Assembly (NCBI GenBank): GCA_963780755.1 | Contig: CAWACX010000001.1 | Location: 434,001-498,000 of the forward strand | Source: JALYNX01 sp963780755 | GTDB taxonomy: Bacteria; Actinomycetota; Acidimicrobiia; Spongiisociales; ZC4RG35 | DNA length: 64,000 bases | Reading direction: 5' to 3' | Part shown: piece after piece, positions 53,322-61,969 of the stretch | Position numbering within the stretch: the stretch's first letter is position 1 | Layout of the letters: each line of letters begins with the position of its first letter | Program-made: the position numbers and the translations under genes | Notes under the pieces: generated by a model | What the model was told of the DNA's origin: nothing | Database searches by the model: none | What the model saw: only the letters and a program-made list of their open reading frames with translations

Positions 53322-54572
53322 ATGTCACCGGAACGGCGACGAGTCGTCGTCACCGGGATGGGAGCGGTCACTCCGATCGGTGATGACGTCACCGCCACGT
53401 GGAAGTCGATGTTGTCCGGCGTGTCCGGTGTCGGGCAGATCACCCAGTTCGACACGACCGGATATCGCACCACCATCGGTGCCGAGGTCAAGGACTGGGA
53501 CCCGGAGAGTCATTTCGACCGACGCGAGGTGAGGCGACTCGACCGGTACACCCAGTTCTTCCTGGTCGCGGTCCGCCAGGCGCTCGAGCAGTCCGGCGTC
53601 TCTTTCTCGGAGGACGATGAAGCGGCGGCCCGGGCCGGAGTCATGGTCGGCGCCGGGTTCGGGGGGATGGGCTCCTTCATCGAGGAGATCACCACCCTGA
53701 TCGAGCGGGGCCCGGATCGGGTCAGTCCCACCGGAGTGCCCCGGATCATCCCCAACATGGCAGCCGGGCTGGCTTCCATCGAGCACAACTTGTTGGGCCC
53801 GGTGTCGTGCGTGGTCACCGCCTGCTCGGCGTCGGCCAATGCCATTGGTGACGGGGCGGAGTGGATTCGTCGGGGCATCGCCGACGTCGTGGTGGCCGGA
53901 GGGGCCGAGGCCTCGATCACAACTTTCGGAATCTCCACCTTTGCCCAGGCCCGAGCCCTCTCGTCGCGAAACGACGAGCCTTCCCGGGCGTCCCGTCCCT
54001 TCGACGCAGGGCGCGACGGGTTCGTGATGGGTGAGGGGGGCGCCGCCCTGATCCTCGAGGACTTGGACCATGCCACGGCGCGGGGAGCCGAGATCCTGGC
54101 CGAGCTGACCGGCTACGGGATGTCGGCCGACGCCTATCACATCACTCTTCCCCGGCCCGGGGGGACCGGAGCGGCGAGGGCGATGACATCAGCACTCTTC
54201 GACGCCGAGCTGGAGGCGTCCGACATCGGGTATGTCAATGCCCATGGCACCTCGACCGAGGCCAACGATTCCACCGAGACAGCGGCGATCAAGATCGCCC
54301 TGGGCGAGGCCGCTTCGCAGATCCCGGTGTCATCGACCAAGTCGATGACCGGTCACATCCTGGGTGGCGCCGGCGCGGTGGAAGCGGTCGCTTGCATCAT
54401 GGCCCTGCGCGATCAGGTGCTGCCCCCGACGATCAACTACGAGGTCCCCGATCCCGAGTGCGACCTCGACTACGTCCCCAACAAGGCCCGACCCGCTGAA
54501 CTGAGCCACGCCATCTCCAACTCCTTCGGTTTTGGCGGGCACAACGTGTCACTGATCTTCAGCAAGGTCTGA
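53322..54572 (+). CDS. fabF: 3-oxoacyl-ACP synthase II
   Basis: A 416-residue elongating condensing enzyme. The Cys-His-His triad is at 'VVTACSASANAIGDGAEWI', 'VNAHGTSTEANDSTET' and 'SSTKSMTGHILGGAGAVEA'. 'NSFGFGGHNVSLIFSKV' closes the protein in the usual way. It starts seven bases after acpP and ends the operon. Substrate preference beyond chain elongation cannot be read. Confidence 0.95.
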   Translation: MSPERRRVVVTGMGAVTPIGDDVTATWKSMLSGVSGVGQITQFDTTGYRTTIGAEVKDWDPESHFDRREVRRLDRYTQFFLVAVRQALEQSGVSFSEDDEAAARAGVMVGAGFGGMGSFIEEITTLIERGPDRVSPTGVPRIIPNMAAGLASIEHNLLGPVSCVVTACSASANAIGDGAEWIRRGIADVVVAGGAEASITTFGISTFAQARALSSRNDEPSRASRPFDAGRDGFVMGEGGAALILEDLDHATARGAEILAELTGYGMSADAYHITLPRPGGTGAARAMTSALFDAELEASDIGYVNAHGTSTEANDSTETAAIKIALGEAASQIPVSSTKSMTGHILGGAGAVEAVACIMALRDQVLPPTINYEVPDPECDLDYVPNKARPAELSHAISNSFGFGGHNVSLIFSKV

Positions 54573-54595
54573 GGTCTCGGGGCTTCTGCCGTCCT

Positions 54596-55129
54596 TTACT
54601 GAGCGATTGTCGCGGGTGGATCCCAGAGCGAACTCGTGGCGACGAGTGCAGACAGTCCAAGGGACAAGAGGACCAGAAATGTCGTCGTTCCGCCGAACGG
54701 CAACCAGGCGGCCGTGATCAGCACGGCGGTATAGACAATCAGTCTCATCGCCATGCCGCGCGAGAGTGCCGGTGCCTTCGATGCACCGACGAGAAGTACG
54801 GAAAAACCCAGAATCGCCATCAGTAGCCCGACGAGATTGACCCCGACAATCGTCGCCACACCGGCGATCGTCATGGCGCCACCAAGTGAGATGACCCGTG
54901 CCGGGTCGGGGCGTCCGAACAGGATGGCCAGAGGCACAGCCGCGGTGGCCCCTGCCAACGCCAACCCCTGCCGCAGGGAGGAGGAGTCCACGCCGTCGTC
55001 CGGGTAAACGAAACCCACCATAAGCAGGACTCCGAGGGCGAGTAGTAGTCCCAGGATTCCCACCACACGTAGTCGTGGCATCAACGTTGCTCGATGCCCT
55101 CGATCGGTGTCGACAGTCGCGTCGCTCAC
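54596..55129 (-). CDS. Small membrane protein of unknown function
   Basis: A 177-residue protein with about five hydrophobic segments ('VVGILGLLLALGVLLMVGFVY', 'GLALAGATAAVPLAILFG', 'AMTIAGVATIVGVNLVGLLMAILGFSVLLVG', 'MRLIVYTAVLITAAWLPF', 'FLVLLSLGLSALVA'). The N-terminal 17 residues are polar. The start is GTG at 55129. No family is recognised. It converges with fabF, the stops being 24 bases apart. Confidence 0.6.
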   Translation of the reverse strand: MSDATVDTDRGHRATLMPRLRVVGILGLLLALGVLLMVGFVYPDDGVDSSSLRQGLALAGATAAVPLAILFGRPDPARVISLGGAMTIAGVATIVGVNLVGLLMAILGFSVLLVGASKAPALSRGMAMRLIVYTAVLITAAWLPFGGTTTFLVLLSLGLSALVATSSLWDPPATIAQ

Positions 55130-55350
55130 ACCATCAGCCTAGGAACCCGCTGGCTTTCGGCACCTATTGGGAAGGGGTCGTCAGGCGCGAGGTCCTGAAT
55201 GGCACTACATAGGAACCGTTAGAACACTCCGGACCGCCCAGCCGCGTAGCCGTCCGCTTGGGATACCCGGATAGCTGAATCAGGGAATACCCCGATGGAC
55301 GGGCTCCTGCCTCGGCCACATGATTGACCCATTCAAGGAATGGAGTAATC
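55130..55350. other. Divergent intergenic spacer
   Basis: This 221-base gap separates two divergently transcribed small membrane-protein genes and must hold both promoters. I see no tRNA, palindrome or strong promoter match. GGAG eight bases before the GTG at 55351 is the only clear signal. Confidence 0.4.
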
Positions 55351-55698
55351 GTGCAGCGAAGCTCGAATGCAAATCGGAAAGCACTGGCCGCCATTGGTGT
55401 GGCTGTGGTCCTTCTTGGGCTGGCCGCCTGGTCATGGCAGGGCACCTATGGGGGAACCGAGTTCGGTGGGGTAGTGGTCGGCCCGGACGGAGCCGCCCAG
55501 GTGTATGACCCCGATGGACTGGTGGTGTTCGAGGGGACCGAGCATGAGGCTGAGGTGTTCATCGAAGCGGCCCAAGGCGGAATCGGGGTTTTCTTGGTTC
55601 CTGGACTGATAATCGGCTTAGGAGCGGCCCTCGTCGTTCTGGCTATTGCCAATCCGGCAAGACCCAAGACGGCGGGCTGGTCTCGTGCGATTACATAG
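55351..55698 (+). CDS. Small membrane protein with two hydrophobic segments
   Basis: A 115-residue protein. The GTG at 55351 follows GGAG and is preferred to an ATG nine codons upstream. One membrane segment lies near residues 15-32 ('IGVAVVLLGLAAWSW'), a polar central domain with 'GGVVVGPDGAAQVYDPDG' follows, and a second lies near residues 88-105 ('GVFLVPGLIIGLGAALVVLAI'). The two ends are basic or polar. Unknown function. Convergent with the next gene. Confidence 0.55.
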   Translation: MQRSSNANRKALAAIGVAVVLLGLAAWSWQGTYGGTEFGGVVVGPDGAAQVYDPDGLVVFEGTEHEAEVFIEAAQGGIGVFLVPGLIIGLGAALVVLAIANPARPKTAGWSRAIT

Positions 55699-55707
55699 GC
55701 GCACCAA

Positions 55708-55959
55708 CTACGACTCGCGCTTCTCGTTCCACTCGGCAATCGATCTGTAGACCAGCGCCAGGATCAGGGCCACCCCCACCGTGACCAGCAAGAACGACAG
55801 AAGCGACACCCCGAAGGCCCACCCGGGACAGGATGAGACGTTCCCCGAGGCGTCCGGAGTCTGGCAACTGACGTCGGTGACCACCCAGCCCAGGGCCGCG
55901 GCGAGCAAACCCAAGGTGATGCTGGGCACGGCGATCCAGGGGTTAGGAGTCCGCCTCAT
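55708..55959 (-). CDS. Small membrane protein
   Basis: An 83-residue protein with two membrane segments ('IAVPSITLGLLAAALGWVV' and 'AFGVSLLSFLLVTVGVALILALVY') joined by a loop with a Cys pair ('VSCQTPDASGNVSSCPGW') that may form a disulfide outside the cell. Its ATG at 55959 overlaps the stop of the frame-corrected upstream gene (ATGA), supporting a two-gene unit. Confidence 0.62.
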   Translation of the reverse strand: MRRTPNPWIAVPSITLGLLAAALGWVVTDVSCQTPDASGNVSSCPGWAFGVSLLSFLLVTVGVALILALVYRSIAEWNEKRES

Positions 55960-56700
55960 CGCGGCCGGCCCCGCTCATCGAGTCGGGCGGCGTCCAACAC
56001 TTCGGTGGGGGCGAGCTCGGGTGGGATCGGGAACACCGTGCCCGCCTCCGCGAGGCGGATGGAAGGCGACCTTGACTTCGGGATGCCAGGCCAGGACGGC
56101 CACGACGAGGCCGAGTGCGACGGCGGCCGCGATCGCGAGCACTGGTTGGAATGCGGCCAACCCGAGTGCCAGCGCCGGCCATAGGACACGGACTGAGAAC
56201 AGGCCGCCGGGAAAGACGCGGGAGTACCAGAGGGCGGCCAACGGAGCCGTGAGCGATATCACCAGAGTCGCTGCAGTAGGGCCTTCCCATGCCGCCAGGC
56301 CGAGCAACGCCGGCGCACCGAGGAGCAGCAGCGGGGTGAGCACCGCTCTCCACGGGGGCCCGGTAGCGGCGGGGAGCTTGCGAACTCCGCGGGTCACCAC
56401 CGGGAGCAAGTAGAGCGCCCCGGCGACCACCGAGGCGAGGAGCGAAGCCCACCAGAGGACGTCGATCGGCCGGATCACGGCGAGGACCAGGGTCAGTGCG
56501 AGGGCGGCCATCACAGTCCGCCAGGCCCATCGCCCCCCGACCACGATCACGCCCACCACTCCGACCGTCACCGTCTCCAGCAACCCGAGCCCGACCAGAA
56601 AGACCGACCAGGGGGCGAGGGGGCCGGGATCGACGAGCAGGGCAACGACCCAGAGCACGACTGCCAGGAGAGGGGCCGAAGAAGCGAGTGCCACCTTCAC
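55956..56700 (-). CDS. Multi-spanning membrane protein, one frameshift at the C-terminus
   Basis: About 247 residues with some six to eight hydrophobic segments ('LLAVVLWVVALLVD', 'LVGLGLLETVTVGVVGVIVVGG', 'LALTLVLAVIRPIDVLWW', 'LVISLTAPLAALWY', 'LAIAAAVALGLVVAVLAW'). The frame after 'EVKVAFHP' is arginine-rich and implausible. Removing one C near 56054 gives 'LAEAGTVFPIPPELAPTEVLD' to a stop at 55956, which then overlaps the next gene's ATG. The start is GTG at 56700. No family identified. Confidence 0.6.
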
Positions 56701-56725
56701 GGGGCGAGTTTCGCAGTGAGGCCGG

Positions 56726-57400
56726 TCAAGCCGAAGTCGGTGCTGTGCCTCCACCGGGGTGGGTGAGGACCCGCAGTCCAGGCTTCTCGCCGGCGACCGC
56801 CGCTTCGCCCGGCTCCCACACGGTCTCCTCCCGCCAAACGGCTCCCGGGCGCAAGGTGACGACGGCCCCGTGACCCGGCTTCTCGTCGTGGAGGCCGGAC
56901 ACGTCAGCCCCGATCAGTCGGAGCCGGCCTGCCTGAATCGGGTCCTGATGGGACACGATCACCACGTCTCCGTGGGGATGCTCCACGTCGAGGCGTCGAG
57001 CCGTGGAAGCCATTCGATCCGCTAGATGGTCGAGGGTCTCTTCGGCGAAGGGAAGCTTCTCAGGTGTTTCGAGATAGGCCTCGAGCTCCCCCGGAAAGGC
57101 CTCGGGAAGATCACGCCAGGTGTGGCCGCGCCAACGCGAGGTGACTCTCCATTCGGTGAGGCCGGGATCGACCTTGACCGGGACCGCGGTGCGGGCGGCG
57201 ATCTCCTCGGCGGTGCGCAGCGACCGTTCCAGGGGAGAGGACCAGATGGCAACCACGGGGCGCGCCCCCAGGTAGCGGCCCACTCGACGCGCTTGATCGA
57301 CGCCATAGGGGGAGAGCCCGAACCCGGGGAGGTCGGAGTAGACCACATGGCCGGGGTTGTCGACCTCGGCGTGGCGGACCAGGTGTACGAGAGCAGCCAT
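56726..57400 (-). CDS. Histidine phosphatase superfamily protein (phosphoglycerate-mutase-like)
   Basis: A 224-residue protein with 'LVHLVRHAEVDNPGHVVY' (phospho-His in RHAE), 'WSSPLERSLRTAEEIA', the acid in 'LTEWRV', and the second His in 'VVIVSHQDPIQAG'. The residue count and pattern match actinobacterial histidine phosphatases whose substrates remain unassigned. It is divergent from the DNA polymerase IV gene across 50 bases. Confidence 0.87.
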   Translation of the reverse strand: MAALVHLVRHAEVDNPGHVVYSDLPGFGLSPYGVDQARRVGRYLGARPVVAIWSSPLERSLRTAEEIAARTAVPVKVDPGLTEWRVTSRWRGHTWRDLPEAFPGELEAYLETPEKLPFAEETLDHLADRMASTARRLDVEHPHGDVVIVSHQDPIQAGRLRLIGADVSGLHDEKPGHGAVVTLRPGAVWREETVWEPGEAAVAGEKPGLRVLTHPGGGTAPTSA

Positions 57401-57450
57401 CTCTGGACAGTTTGCCCGAAGCTGTCCCCGGTCCGGGGTAACTTGGCCAG

Positions 57451-58638
57451 GTGTGGACCGAGCCCATCCTCCACGTCGACATGGACGCGTTCTTCGTCGA
57501 GGTGGAGAGGCTGGAGGATCCCGGCCTCCGGGGGAGGCCCGTCGCAGTCGGGGGCACCGGGAATCGCGGGGTCATCGCCAGCGCGTCGTATGAGGCAAGG
57601 AAGTACGGCGTCCGCTCCGCGATGCCCACCATCAGCGCCCTCCGGCTGTGCCCTCAGCTCTCCGTCGTCCACGCCGATCACCATCGCTACGGACAGGTCT
57701 CGGAGCTGGTGTTCGAGGTCTTCAGGTCCTTCACGCCCCATGTCGAGGGGCTCAGCCTGGACGAGGCGTTCCTCGACGTCTCGGGCTTGAAGCGCCACTA
57801 CCCGACACCGGTCGAGGTCGCCGAATCGATCAGGTGCCGGATTCGAGACGAGATCGGACTCCCGTCGTCGGTGGGAGTGGCTGCCACCAAGTTCATGGCC
57901 AAGCTGGCATCCGAGGCGGCAAAGCCGAACGGCTGCCTTCACGTCCCTGCAGCTACGCAACTCGAGTTCCTGCACGCCCTTCCCGTGACTGCCCTCTGGG
58001 GAGTCGGCCCGGCGACGCTCGCCGGGCTGGAGAGGCTTGGAGTGTCCACGATCGGCGACCTGGCCCAGTTGCCGGAACGGGCCGTCGTGTCGGCGTTGGG
58101 TCAGGCCAACGGGCGCCACCTGCTGGCGCTGGCCGATGGGATCGATGAGCGACCGGTGCTCGCCGACCTCGAGGCCAAGTCGGTTTCGGTCGAGGAGACC
58201 TACGAGACCGATCTGGTGGGTCGCGCCGTCGTGGAGACAGCACTGCTCGCCCATGCTCAACGGCTCTCCGGGCGCCTGCGAAGGAGTGGCCTGGCGGCCC
58301 GGACCGTGACGGTCAAGGTCCGCTACGAGGATTTCTCGACGATCACCCGTAGCGTGACTGGTGAGCCCGTGGACAGCTCTCGTGACCTGTTCCACAGCGG
58401 GCGATCCCTCCTCGAAGGAGTCGACCTGGACCGGCCGGTGCGCTTGCTCGGCCTGGGCGGGTCCAAGCTCGAAATCGGCTCCGAGCCCCGCCAACTCAGT
58501 CTCGACGGTGGCGAGCAGTGGGAGAAATTGGCCGATGCCGTGGCCGGGGTCAGGGATCGTTTCGGGGAGGGCGCCGTCGAGCCGGCCAGACTTCTGTCGA
58601 GTGCAGGCCCGGAGGGCCCCAACTACCCGGTGAACTGA
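57451..58638 (+). CDS. dinB: DNA polymerase IV (Y-family)
   Basis: A 395-residue translesion polymerase. Catalytic acids are in 'ILHVDMDAFFVEVERL' and 'EGLSLDEAFLDVSGL', 'SASYEARKYGVRSAM' lies in the fingers, and HhH motifs 'LWGVGPATLAGLERLGVSTIGDLAQL' follow. The little-finger domain occupies the last 120 residues. The start is GTG at 57451. No beta-clamp consensus (QxxLF) is obvious at the extreme C-terminus, although 'RQLSLDG' near residue 350 is similar. Confidence 0.92.
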   Translation: MWTEPILHVDMDAFFVEVERLEDPGLRGRPVAVGGTGNRGVIASASYEARKYGVRSAMPTISALRLCPQLSVVHADHHRYGQVSELVFEVFRSFTPHVEGLSLDEAFLDVSGLKRHYPTPVEVAESIRCRIRDEIGLPSSVGVAATKFMAKLASEAAKPNGCLHVPAATQLEFLHALPVTALWGVGPATLAGLERLGVSTIGDLAQLPERAVVSALGQANGRHLLALADGIDERPVLADLEAKSVSVEETYETDLVGRAVVETALLAHAQRLSGRLRRSGLAARTVTVKVRYEDFSTITRSVTGEPVDSSRDLFHSGRSLLEGVDLDRPVRLLGLGGSKLEIGSEPRQLSLDGGEQWEKLADAVAGVRDRFGEGAVEPARLLSSAGPEGPNYPVN

Positions 58639-58696
58639 TTCCGGGTGGCGTGTATTGTGTCCGTAGGGCTTGGATCTAGCTTGACACGAGGAAGTC

Positions 58697-58993
58697 ATGC
58701 CCCTCGACGACCACGAACAGAAGATCCTGGCGGAGATCGAGCGCCAGTTCTATGAAGAAGACCCGGAGTTGGCGCGGGCCGTCCGGGACATCAGCCGCCC
58801 ATCGAGGCTCGGCACACGGCTCGCCGTCCTTGGGTTGATCGCCGGTCTCGCTGTCGTCGTCGGTTTCTTCGCCACCAACACGGTGGTCGCCTTCCTCGGA
58901 TTCGCCCTCCTCGTCACGTCGGCGACGGTGCTCGTCACCGGGATCCGGGCCCGCGGTTGGCAGCGCCCGGAGCCCGAGCCGGACGACGACTGA
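58697..58993 (+). CDS. DUF3040 membrane protein
   Basis: A 98-residue protein with the family start 'MPLDDHEQKILAEIERQFYEEDPEL', two membrane segments ('RLAVLGLIAGLAVVVGFF' and 'VAFLGFALLVTSATVLVTGI') and an acidic tail. It is a hallmark small protein of actinobacteria, often found near dinB and the division-wall gene cluster. GAGGAAG lies six bases before the ATG. Confidence 0.92.
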   Translation: MPLDDHEQKILAEIERQFYEEDPELARAVRDISRPSRLGTRLAVLGLIAGLAVVVGFFATNTVVAFLGFALLVTSATVLVTGIRARGWQRPEPEPDDD

Positions 58994-59146
58994 ATTCGCG
59001 TCGAACCACTTCCGTCCTCAGCGTCGCGCCTGTATGGGAACCGCTAATGTTCCCGCCCCCGGCGGCATCCCAGAGAGGATGGGAATGCCCAAGGAGGACA
59101 CGGCCCCACCCTCAGGGTCGTCGATGAGATTTTTAGGAAGGGACGA

Positions 59147-59647
59147 GTGGAGCAGTCATTCACAGCCGAGCAGGCATGCCGGCTGACCAATTGCACGCAC
59201 CATCAACTTCGCTATTGGGACCGGGTGGGGCTCGTCAGACCCTCGATGCAACAGACCAAGGGCCGGCCTGGGGTGAGGCGGCTCTATTCATTCCGCGACC
59301 TGGTTGCGCTCCGGGTGGTGCGCAGCCTGCTCGACAACGGGATGTCGCTGCAGCGGGTGCGCCGGGCGTGGGACTACCTGCGGCGGGAAGGGGAGATGGA
59401 GGACCATCTCGCCGACGTGAAGCTGGTCACCGACGGCCAGACCATCTTCCATGTCGGGTCCGATGAGGGTGAGCTGATGGACGCCCTTCGTCAGGGCCAG
59501 CTCGCATTCTTCGTGGCCATCGACGAGATCGCCCGTGAAGTGGAAGAGGACGTCACCCGGTTCGAGCTCGACCGGAGCCGGTTCCTCGACATGTTGCGCC
59601 GGGTCGAGGATGACGTCGCCGAGGAGCAGCGAGCCGCGACCTCCTGA
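59147..59647 (+). CDS. MerR-family transcriptional regulator
   Basis: A 166-residue protein. The winged helix-turn-helix reads 'TAEQACRLTNCTHHQLRYWDRVGLVRPS' followed by 'RRLYSFRDLVALRVVRSLLDNGMSLQRVRRA'. The C-terminal half is an acidic helical domain without the Cys residues that bind metals in MerR and SoxR, so the inducer is unknown. GGAAGGGACGA lies before the GTG at 59147. It follows a 153-base gap after DUF3040, which may be its own promoter region. It converges with the TgpA gene. Confidence 0.85.
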   Translation: MEQSFTAEQACRLTNCTHHQLRYWDRVGLVRPSMQQTKGRPGVRRLYSFRDLVALRVVRSLLDNGMSLQRVRRAWDYLRREGEMEDHLADVKLVTDGQTIFHVGSDEGELMDALRQGQLAFFVAIDEIAREVEEDVTRFELDRSRFLDMLRRVEDDVAEEQRAATS

Positions 59648-59650
59648 GGC

Positions 59651-61969
59651 TCAGTCCCGCTTGGTCAGGGACTTGAGGCTGAACGCAGCCACCGCCCGCT
59701 CCGCGTCCTCATAGCTCTGCTTGATCCAACGATCGACGACATCGAGGTCGGCGGCAGACCCGTGACCGTTGCGCCCCCCATAGATCGCGGCCGAGTAGGA
59801 GCGGGCGAGCGGCACGAGACGGCGGTCGGTGCGTGAAGCGAATTCGATCGGGGTCTCATGTTCCGGGATCGGCTCCCCGAGGTCGGCGAGGCGGTCGACG
59901 ATCTCCTCCCACGCTGCGGTCACGTCCCCCTCGCTCAGGCGGGCCCTTCGGCGCCGGCGCCGGACCACCTTGGTGAGCGGGATGGCGGCGGCGAGGGCGA
60001 CGACGATCGGGAGCACCCACCACCACGCGGTGACATCGAAACCGGAACCTGTGCGGGTGACCGGGTTGCCCTCGGCATCAAACCCGTCGGTGAGGGTTTC
60101 ATCGAGGAATGCTGGACGATCGGGCCCTGTGGTTGCGTTGGGGTCGGGCGGTGGCAAGTACTCGACGGGATTGAACTGTGCGGAGATCCCTTCGGGCTGG
60201 GTCCCGTCGCCGCGTGGCGTTGGGTCGAACTTCACCCAACCGAACCCGTCCATCCACATCTCTACCCAGGCGTGGGCGTTGTTGTCGCGGACCACGATCA
60301 CCTCGGTGCCGTCGGACTGGGTCTGGGCCTCACCCGGGGTGAATCCCCAGACCACCCTGCTCGGAATCCCCAGGGAGCGACCGAGGACCGCCATCGCCGC
60401 GGCGAACTGCTCGCAGTACCCGGTCTGGTAGTTGTCCGACTCCGGGTCGGTCAGCCACGCCTCGAGGTCGAGGGCACCGTGACCCGTGGAGACATCCGTG
60501 GAGTAGACGAAGTCGCCGTTGCGGAACCAGTCCTCCAGCACCCAAGCCGCCTCGAAGTCCGTGGTGGCCCCCGCCGTCACCCGGTTGGCGATGCGGAGCA
60601 GGCCGAGGGGAGTGTCGGGAGGCAGTTCGACGAATCGGTCGAGATCGGCGGGCCGGATCCGGGCTCCGGGCGCAGGCGCCGGGAGCGCCGTGAACTCTCC
60701 TGCTTCTGCAGCGTTCTGGAACATCGGGCTCAGTGTTCCCGCCGGGGTCGACGCCAGGGCCCCGAGGTCGGCTTCGAGGAGGGGGAGCACCGTCTCCACC
60801 TGGTACTGGTCCCCCTGGCCGAGCTGGGCCTGATAGAGCAGAGAGCCGTCGGGTGTCGTCTGAAAGCCGGCGACGTCGATGTTCTCGGATTGCAGCACCT
60901 GGGCCAGCCCGGAAGTCGGGACCACCGGCGAGCGGAGCAGGTCGATCTGAACTCTGGAGGTGAAAGTGTCGGTGCTGCCCTTGTAGGCGTGTTGGGGATC
61001 CCCGCCGGCGGTGCTCGGGGAGTAGAACTCGACGTCCTGGAGCGAGGGCCGCCACTGGATCCCGTCCCAGGTGTCGAGGCTCTCCATTCTCCAATACACC
61101 TCGGAGGGATCGGGGGCGTTCTCGCTGAGCGTCGCCCTGAACAGTTGGGCGTTGGTCCGGGTGATGACACGCTGGCGGAGGTCGGCGAGCCGGTCGAAGG
61201 CGACCCCACCGAATCCAGGCCCATAGCCACCCCCCAGCCTCCACTGCAGATTGCCGCTGGGTGGCACCAGGCCGGCAGAGGCGGTGGTGGCATACATGGC
61301 GCCCACCCCGATGAGAAGGGCGGCGGCGACGGTGATGGCCTGGGCGCGACGGGGGAGTGGCCTCCCGTCAGAGTCTCGGAGACGACCGCTCTCGTTGCGC
61401 CGGTCGAGGGCGATCCCGGCGATGCCCAATGCGATGGCGGTGATCGATGCGGCCATCCATCCTCGACCTGCATCGCGGCGGTCCATCACTGCGAACTGGA
61501 GGTAGAGGGCAAGCGGGGGAATGATCATGGCGTAGGCAGGACCGCTCCCCGCGCCCCAGACGAAGAGCGCCCCCATCACCCACACCAGGACGGCGAGGAC
61601 CCCGATCAGGCCAGGTGTCGGGAAGACCGGCGCCACCCCGAAGCGGATCAGGTCGAAGGCTTGGCCGAACTCCCGCGCCAACTCTCCGGGCGTATCCAGG
61701 CTGGGAACGAAGCCGGCGATGAGGGTTTGGGGGACTGTGATGCGGAGGAGGAGGGCCAGGCCAAGCAGGGCGAACACAGCGACCTGAATCCGACGGTCCT
61801 TGGTCAACTGGCCCAGCAGCCACCAGACGACACCGCCGAGGAGGACCGACGCCACCATGATCAGCTGCCACTGCGGCGCCTGCTCGCTGGTGTCGAGGAG
61901 CCGGCCCATGCGGGCCAGCATCAGCACGAAGGCGACGACGCCGGCTATCCGACCGAGGCTGTTGTCCAT
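59651..61969 (-). CDS. TgpA-type transmembrane transglutaminase-like protein
   Basis: A 772-residue protein. About seven hydrophobic segments fill residues 1-200. A large extracellular domain (DUF3488-like, then transglutaminase core) carries the Cys of 'GYCEQFAAAMAVLGRSLGIPSRVVWGF', the His of 'NNAHAWVEMWMDGFGWVKFDPTP' and the Asp in that second motif. A final membrane segment and cytoplasmic tail follow. GAGG lies six bases before the ATG at 61969. The preceding DUF58 gene overlaps by 25 bases. Its role is probably protein cross-linking or hydrolysis at the envelope, together with the DUF58 and MoxR proteins. Confidence 0.9.
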   Translation of the reverse strand: MDNSLGRIAGVVAFVLMLARMGRLLDTSEQAPQWQLIMVASVLLGGVVWWLLGQLTKDRRIQVAVFALLGLALLLRITVPQTLIAGFVPSLDTPGELAREFGQAFDLIRFGVAPVFPTPGLIGVLAVLVWVMGALFVWGAGSGPAYAMIIPPLALYLQFAVMDRRDAGRGWMAASITAIALGIAGIALDRRNESGRLRDSDGRPLPRRAQAITVAAALLIGVGAMYATTASAGLVPPSGNLQWRLGGGYGPGFGGVAFDRLADLRQRVITRTNAQLFRATLSENAPDPSEVYWRMESLDTWDGIQWRPSLQDVEFYSPSTAGGDPQHAYKGSTDTFTSRVQIDLLRSPVVPTSGLAQVLQSENIDVAGFQTTPDGSLLYQAQLGQGDQYQVETVLPLLEADLGALASTPAGTLSPMFQNAAEAGEFTALPAPAPGARIRPADLDRFVELPPDTPLGLLRIANRVTAGATTDFEAAWVLEDWFRNGDFVYSTDVSTGHGALDLEAWLTDPESDNYQTGYCEQFAAAMAVLGRSLGIPSRVVWGFTPGEAQTQSDGTEVIVVRDNNAHAWVEMWMDGFGWVKFDPTPRGDGTQPEGISAQFNPVEYLPPPDPNATTGPDRPAFLDETLTDGFDAEGNPVTRTGSGFDVTAWWWVLPIVVALAAAIPLTKVVRRRRRRARLSEGDVTAAWEEIVDRLADLGEPIPEHETPIEFASRTDRRLVPLARSYSAAIYGGRNGHGSAADLDVVDRWIKQSYEDAERAVAAFSLKSLTKRD

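Noticed and set aside
57022..58698. 558-residue minus-strand frame
   Set aside because: Antisense to dinB, with stop-free length explained by GC content.
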